Source: an uncultured Collinsella sp. (GTDB taxonomy: Bacteria; Actinomycetota; Coriobacteriia; Coriobacteriales; Coriobacteriaceae). From it: a DNA stretch of 9,753 bases. The position numbers were made by a program, and so were the translations under genes. Location: the NCBI GenBank assembly GCA_902495525.1, contig CABUXL010000062.1, positions 1-9,753 of the forward strand. Direction: 5' to 3'. Each line of letters begins with the position of its first letter. Within the stretch, counting starts at the first letter, position 1. Below the pieces are notes generated by a model, which was not told the origin of the DNA, did not search any database, and was given only the letters and a program-made list of their open reading frames with translations. Below are positions 6,207-9,753 of the stretch, in pieces.

Positions 6207-7502
6207 ATGCTCGCCTTTTTACAAACCAACACACCCATCGTGGTCTTCAACCAGATTGTCGTCACGCTGCTCACGGTCTGCTTTCTGTACCAGGTGGTCT
6301 TCTTTGTCATTGGCGCTCTTCGTGGCGAGGTCGCGCCTCCCAAGGCCAAAAAACTCCATCGTTATGCTTTCTTTATCGCGGCGCATAACGAGGAGGCCGT
6401 GATCGCCAACCTTGTTCGCTCCATCAAGGACCAGGATTATCCGTCCGAGCTTATCGAGGTCTTCGTGGTTGCCGACGCCTGCACCGACAACACCGCACAG
6501 CTCGCGCGCGAGGCAGGTGCCATTGTTTACGAGCGCAATGATCTTGCCCGTAAGGGTAAGAGCTGGGTCATGGACTTTGGCTTCGACCGCATCCTTAACG
6601 AGTATCCCGACACGTTTGAAGGCTACTTTATCTTCGATGCCGATAACGTTATCTCCCGCGATTACGTGTCCAAGATGAACGATGCCTTTGACCAGGGATT
6701 CCATGTGGTCACGAGCTATCGCAACTCCAAGAATTTTGGCAGCTCGTGGATCTCGGCAGCTAATGCTACTTGGTACCTGCGCGAGGCGCGCTTTCTCAAC
6801 AACGCGCGTAATATCTGTAAGACGTCTTGCGCCGTCTCGGGTTCGGGCTACCTCATCTCCGCCAGTGTTATTGAGGGCATGCACGGCTGGCAGTTCCACA
6901 CGCTGACCGAGGACATTCAGTTCACTACGTTCTGCGCTATTCACGGTATTCGCATTGGCTATGCGCCGGCGGAGTTCTTTGACGAGCAACCCGTGACGTT
7001 CAAGGCATCCTGGAAGCAGCGTATGCGCTGGACCAAGGGCTTTTACCAGGTGTTCTTTACCTACGGCAAGCATCTGGTCAAGTCGACGTTCCGCTATCAT
7101 CGCTTTGCCGCCTACGACATGTTCATGACGATCGCCCCGGGTATGCTGCTATCGCTGATCTCGATGCTCGCTAATGCGACGTTCTTGATTGTGGGTGGCC
7201 TTTCGCATGGTTTCTTGGCTACCGAAGTCGAGATGCAGGCGTGCGCCGCTTCGCTCATTATGACCTTCGCCATGATGTATCAGACCTTCTTTATCCTGGC
7301 GCTGCTCACGACTATCTTTGAGTACAAGCACATTCACTGCGCGCAAAAGTGGCGTCTGGTGACTAACCTGTTTACCTTCCCGATCTTTATGTTCAGCTAT
7401 ATCCCCATCACGGTGGCCGCGCTGTTCCTGAAGGTCGACTGGGTTCCTACCCAGCATGCCGTAAACGTCACCCTCGACGAGGTCATGCAAGGCGCCAAAT
7501 AA
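6207..7502 (+). CDS. Membrane processive glycosyltransferase, family 2
   Basis: An inner-membrane glycosyltransferase that probably polymerises or transfers a sugar from a nucleotide donor at the cytosolic face; product unknown. Seen in 431 aa: an N-terminal membrane helix (about 12-37), then a GT-A catalytic domain with AAHNEE (58-63), VADACTDNT (88-96), the DXD motif FDADN (D144, D146), SGSGYLIS (211-218), TED (234-236) and QRMRW (271-275). D/DXD/TED/QXXRW is the full set of processive GT2 enzymes (cellulose, hyaluronan and poly-GlcNAc synthase type). Three C-terminal hydrophobic blocks follow (about 305-333, 345-372, 384-408). The ATG start has GGGAG (6197-6201) 5 nt upstream. No partner polysaccharide genes lie nearby and a terminator closes the gene, so it seems a solitary unit. 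It could equally make a glycolipid. Family confident, substrate unknown. Confidence 0.93.
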   Translation: MLAFLQTNTPIVVFNQIVVTLLTVCFLYQVVFFVIGALRGEVAPPKAKKLHRYAFFIAAHNEEAVIANLVRSIKDQDYPSELIEVFVVADACTDNTAQLAREAGAIVYERNDLARKGKSWVMDFGFDRILNEYPDTFEGYFIFDADNVISRDYVSKMNDAFDQGFHVVTSYRNSKNFGSSWISAANATWYLREARFLNNARNICKTSCAVSGSGYLISASVIEGMHGWQFHTLTEDIQFTTFCAIHGIRIGYAPAEFFDEQPVTFKASWKQRMRWTKGFYQVFFTYGKHLVKSTFRYHRFAAYDMFMTIAPGMLLSLISMLANATFLIVGGLSHGFLATEVEMQACAASLIMTFAMMYQTFFILALLTTIFEYKHIHCAQKWRLVTNLFTFPIFMFSYIPITVAALFLKVDWVPTQHAVNVTLDEVMQGAK

Positions 7503-7510
7503 CCACCACC

Positions 7511-7552
7511 AAAACCACCGCAAAGGGGACAGGCACCTTTGTGGTGGTTTTT
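7511..7552 (+). terminator. Terminator after the glycosyltransferase, loop carrying a GGGGACAGGCACC motif
   Basis: AAAACCACCGCAAAGG (7511-7526) pairs with CCTTTGTGGTGGTTTT (7536-7551) over 16 bp with one G-U, followed by a T-run ending at 7552. The 9-nt loop is GGACAGGCA. The A-run at 7511-7514 on the other side means it could also work leftward. The word GGGGACAGGCACC across the loop resembles a dispersed bacterial repeat I remember from other genomes. Confidence 0.88.
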
Positions 7553-7583
7553 GCTTTTGCGATGCAGCTCGAGGAGGTACTCG

Positions 7584-8006
7584 ATGTTTTATATCCCGTT
7601 TTGGATTTGCATCTTTGCCGGCGCGGCGATTGATGCCCGTCAGCGACGTTTTCCCAATGAACTTGCCGGTGCGTGTGCGGTGACGGCGTTAGTGGGCGTT
7701 TGGCTCGACAAAGGCGTTAACACAGCGCTTGACCACGCGGGTCTTGCCGTCATTGTGTATCTTGCTCTCGTGCTGACTGAGTCCCTCTGGCGTCGTCTTC
7801 GCCAAATCCCGGGCATCGGCATGGGGGATGCCAAGGCGCTCTTCGCGCTTTGCACGCTCGACCCTATGGGTGGCATCGTGGCATTTGCCGTCGCACTCCT
7901 GGCTCTGGCCCTTTCCTGCCTCTTCACAAAATCGCGCTCCCTGCCATTGCTCCCGTTTTTAGTGCCGATTTTTGCCATAATCGAGGTCGTGGGCTGCACT
8001 TTGTAA
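7584..8006 (+). CDS. Small A24-type prepilin peptidase-like membrane protein
   Basis: Likely membrane aspartic protease of the type IV prepilin peptidase (A24) family, which trims the leader of pilin-like proteins on the cytosolic side. At 140 aa it holds only the peptidase domain; the N-terminal methyltransferase domain of PilD-type enzymes is absent, as in TadV/CpaA-type proteins. Seen: first Asp D17 in AIDARQRRFPN (15-25), second Asp D82 in the GMGDAK motif (79-84, family pattern GxGDxK), and hydrophobic segments at about 3-16, 29-41, 52-65, 84-112 and 121-138. The ATG at 7584 is chosen for GAGGAGG (7571-7577) 6 nt upstream; the longer TTG start at 7539 lies inside the terminator. The dGTPase gene follows after 31 bp without a terminator, so they are probably co-transcribed. 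No pilin or secretion ATPase gene is in the window, so its substrate must be elsewhere. Confidence 0.82.
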   Translation: MFYIPFWICIFAGAAIDARQRRFPNELAGACAVTALVGVWLDKGVNTALDHAGLAVIVYLALVLTESLWRRLRQIPGIGMGDAKALFALCTLDPMGGIVAFAVALLALALSCLFTKSRSLPLLPFLVPIFAIIEVVGCTL

Positions 8007-8037
8007 CCGATTGCGCATCCTTCTTAAGGAGCATGCC

Positions 8038-9285
8038 ATGGAATCTAATCAAGAAACGGCCGTCATTAAGGCGCGCATGGACCGTATTCCCTCAGCGTTG
8101 TCGCCCGAGCTTGTCGAGCGCATTGCCGCCGATCGTGCTTCGGGCTATGTCAACCCGTATCGTTGCAACGATGATCAGGTCATTCGTCGTATTGATCGCA
8201 CTACCGACAAAGGCACGCTTATGCGTCCGGCGTTTATGCGCGATACCGAAAAGATACTTCATCTTCCGGCTTACACCCGGTATGCGGGCAAAACGCAGGT
8301 CTTTAGCTTTCGTAGCAATGACGATCTGTCACGCCGCGGTTTGCACGTGCAGCTTGTCTCGCGCATTGCGCGCGATATCGGTCGCGCCCTGGGGCTCAAT
8401 TGCGATCTGATCGAGGCGATTGGCCTGGGCCACGACTTGGGACACACGCCTTTCGGCCATTCCGGCGAGCGCTTCCTCAACGATATCTATCATGAGCGTA
8501 CGGGGCGTTATTTTTTCCATAACGTGCAGTCGGTTCGCGTGCTCGACGCGTTGTATGGCCGCAACGTGTCGCTCCAGACGCTCGACGGCGTGCTATGCCA
8601 TAACGGCGAGTACGAGCAGCGTGTGTTTGAGCTCTCGGACATGGGCTCCTTTGACCAGTTCGATCAGACGGTTGAGGACTGCATTGCCAAGGGCTATAGC
8701 GCAATTGAGCACCTACGTCCCATGACGCTCGAGGGCTGCGTGGTTCGCATCTCGGATATCCTTGCCTACGTGGGCCGCGATCGTCAAGACGCCATTGCGG
8801 CGGGCCTGCTGTCGCCCGATGCTTTTGATGACGGTCGGGGTGGAGCCTACAACAGCTGGATCCTCACGCATGCCTCCATCGATATCGTCGAGCACAGCTA
8901 TGGCAAGCCACGCATCGAGATGAGCGAGGACCTGTTTGAGGAGATCCGCCGGGCCAAGCGCGAGAACTACGAGAAGATCTATAGCAAGGGCGGTATCGAA
9001 GGCGACTCCGAGGCGGAGCTGCGCGAAGCCTTCGAAAAGCTTTACGACCGTTGCCTGCAGGATATAAACGAAGGTGACGAGTCCTCGTATATCTTTAAAC
9101 ACCACATTTCTCGCATCGAGCAGCAGCTTTCCTACTACGATCGCGCCTATGCCTGGCAGGACGACAAGGATCAAGCCGTGGTGGATTATATCGCGAGCAT
9201 GACGGACGGTTATTTCTGCGAACTGACGAGCAAGCTGTTCCCGGGTCTAAAGTTTCCGCATCGTACCTATATTAACGAACGGTAG
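8038..9285 (+). CDS. dgt: dGTPase-family HD-domain dNTP triphosphohydrolase
   Basis: Cytosolic metal enzyme that splits dNTPs into deoxynucleoside and triphosphate; whether dGTP-specific or broader is not visible. Seen in 415 aa: HD-domain ligands H103 (RGLHVQL), H132-D133 within GLGHDLGHTPFGHSGE (129-144), and D240 (RISDILAYVGRD). The stretch LGHDLGHTPFGH is the signature of the dGTPase subgroup of HD proteins. FFHNVQSVRVL (159-169) and CHNGEY (187-192) are further conserved blocks around the active site. The C-terminal 130 residues are charged and helical-looking. The ATG at 8038 has AAGGAG (8026-8031) 6 nt upstream; the ATG at 8033 is out of frame, and the upstream TTG at 8011 would put the ribosome binding site inside the gene. 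Its neighbour rarA is also a replication-maintenance gene, consistent with a role in genome integrity. Confidence 0.93.
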   Translation: MESNQETAVIKARMDRIPSALSPELVERIAADRASGYVNPYRCNDDQVIRRIDRTTDKGTLMRPAFMRDTEKILHLPAYTRYAGKTQVFSFRSNDDLSRRGLHVQLVSRIARDIGRALGLNCDLIEAIGLGHDLGHTPFGHSGERFLNDIYHERTGRYFFHNVQSVRVLDALYGRNVSLQTLDGVLCHNGEYEQRVFELSDMGSFDQFDQTVEDCIAKGYSAIEHLRPMTLEGCVVRISDILAYVGRDRQDAIAAGLLSPDAFDDGRGGAYNSWILTHASIDIVEHSYGKPRIEMSEDLFEEIRRAKRENYEKIYSKGGIEGDSEAELREAFEKLYDRCLQDINEGDESSYIFKHHISRIEQQLSYYDRAYAWQDDKDQAVVDYIASMTDGYFCELTSKLFPGLKFPHRTYINER

Positions 9286-9296
9286 TTCGTATTAAT
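9271..9296. repeat. Imperfect palindrome over the dgt stop codon
   Basis: ATTAACGAAC (9271-9280) and GTTCGTATTAAT (9285-9296) are inverse copies apart from one inserted A, with a 4-nt GGTA loop holding part of the TAG stop (9283-9285). No T-run follows. The AT-rich stem is weak. It may be a marginal terminator or an operator upstream of rarA. Confidence 0.5.
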
Positions 9297-9300
9297 TCGG

Positions 9301-9306
9301 TATACT
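9301..9306 (+). promoter_or_regulatory. Candidate -10 element for rarA
   Basis: TATACT matches the -10 consensus at 5 of 6 positions and lies 40 nt before the chosen rarA start. The -35 region (about 9277-9283) is inside the palindrome over the dgt stop and matches poorly. The 5-bp inverted repeat GTATT/AATAC (9320-9334) lies between it and the start codon. Confidence 0.45.
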
Positions 9307-9345
9307 GTTAGTGGAAAACGTATTTGATTAATACACGGGATGGCT

Positions 9346-9753
9346 ATGGACGACCTTTTTTCTGCTTCGACGCGCGAGCGTTCCTTTCAGAATGCGCCGC
9401 TTGCGGTGCGCATGCGCCCCAATTCGCTCGACGAGTACGTGGGCCAGCAAAAGGCCGTCGGTAAGGGTTCATGGCTGCGTGCCGCGATCGAGCACGACGT
9501 GCTTTCGAGCGTGATTCTGTACGGGCCTGCCGGTACGGGCAAGACGACGCTGGCCCACATTATCGCCAACCATACCAAGAGCGAGTTTGTCGAGGTCAGC
9601 GCCGTCACGGGTACCGTGAAGGACCTGCGTCGTGTAATTGATGAGGCCAAGACGCGCCTGAATACGTACGACCGCCGCACCATTCTATTCATCGATGAGA
9701 TTCACCGCTTCTCTAAGTCGCAGCAGGATGCCTTGCTGCATGCAGTTGAGAAC
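9346..9753 (+). CDS. rarA: Replication-associated recombination protein A, AAA+ ATPase (C-terminus missing)
   Basis: The first 136 codons are present; the reading frame is open to the right edge. RarA (MgsA in E. coli; the WRNIP1/Mgs1 relative) is a clamp-loader-like AAA+ ATPase that acts at stalled replication forks. Seen: the entry block LAVRMRPNSLDEYVGQQ (19-35), typical of RarA, Walker A GPAGTGKTT (60-68), the sensor-like EVSAVTGTVKDLR (83-95), and Walker B ILFIDEIHRF (113-122). The start at 9346 (MDDLF) is preferred over the in-frame ATG at 9340 because GGGA (9337-9340) then sits 5 nt upstream, and RarA proteins often begin M-D/E-D-L-F. RuvB is a related alternative, but the RMRPNSLDEYVGQ and IDEIHRFSKSQQD blocks favour RarA. 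Confidence 0.94.
   Translation, partial: MDDLFSASTRERSFQNAPLAVRMRPNSLDEYVGQQKAVGKGSWLRAAIEHDVLSSVILYGPAGTGKTTLAHIIANHTKSEFVEVSAVTGTVKDLRRVIDEAKTRLNTYDRRTILFIDEIHRFSKSQQDALLHAVEN

Noticed and set aside
6219..7100. 293-codon minus-strand ORF over the glycosyltransferase
   Set aside because: Antisense shadow; all conserved GT2 motifs are on the plus strand.
7539..7583. 15-codon upstream extension of the prepilin peptidase from a TTG
   Set aside because: The TTG lies inside the terminator stem, while a strong GAGGAGG precedes the ATG at 7584.
8011..8037. 9-codon upstream extension of the dGTPase from a TTG
   Set aside because: It would place the AAGGAG ribosome binding site for the ATG at 8038 inside the gene, and the TTG has no site of its own.
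1..9753. Mobile element, prophage, CRISPR array or defence island
   Set aside because: No transposase, integrase, phage or Cas-like protein and no regularly spaced direct repeats were seen; the genes are mostly housekeeping and consistent in codon use.

Overview
This window looks like an ordinary chromosomal segment of a high-GC Gram-positive gut actinobacterium, most likely class Coriobacteriia and close to Collinsella. The basis is a G+C near 60 % judged by eye, strongly GC-ending codons, a T-box in front of ileS, and the look of the protein sequences. The taxon is inferred, since no search could be run.

Layout. A partial iron-dependent alcohol/glycerol dehydrogenase-family gene runs leftward off the left edge (1-850). 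A divergent intergenic region follows, holding a promoter and a complete tRNA-Ile-sensing T-box (about 991-1293). The T-box can be folded base by base: Stem I, AUC specifier, Stem II, Stem III, antiterminator and competing terminator. It controls ileS (1337-4138). The 373-bp gap after ileS is packed with inverted repeats: a 16-bp perfect hairpin over the ileS stop codon, a branched 98-nt element that pairs better as minus-strand RNA, another hairpin, and a strong rightward terminator. A TTG-started lspA (4512-5111) comes next, overlapping rluD (5111-6124) by one base. Then come a membrane processive family 2 glycosyltransferase (6207-7502) closed by a strong terminator, a small A24 prepilin-peptidase-like membrane protein (7584-8006), a dGTPase-family HD hydrolase (8038-9285), and the 5' part of rarA (9346 to the right edge).

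How the genes fit together. Most are housekeeping: isoleucyl-tRNA charging, lipoprotein signal peptide removal, rRNA pseudouridylation, dNTP control and replication-fork maintenance. The pairs lspA-rluD and peptidase-dgt look co-transcribed; ileS, the glycosyltransferase and rarA appear to have their own promoters or terminators. The glycosyltransferase and the peptidase are the two genes whose substrates cannot be read from this window.

I found no CRISPR array, transposase, prophage, tRNA or rRNA gene, or defence system. The least explained stretch is the structured ileS-lspA gap. Other points worth checking are the unusual T-box bulge and a terminator loop resembling a dispersed repeat.
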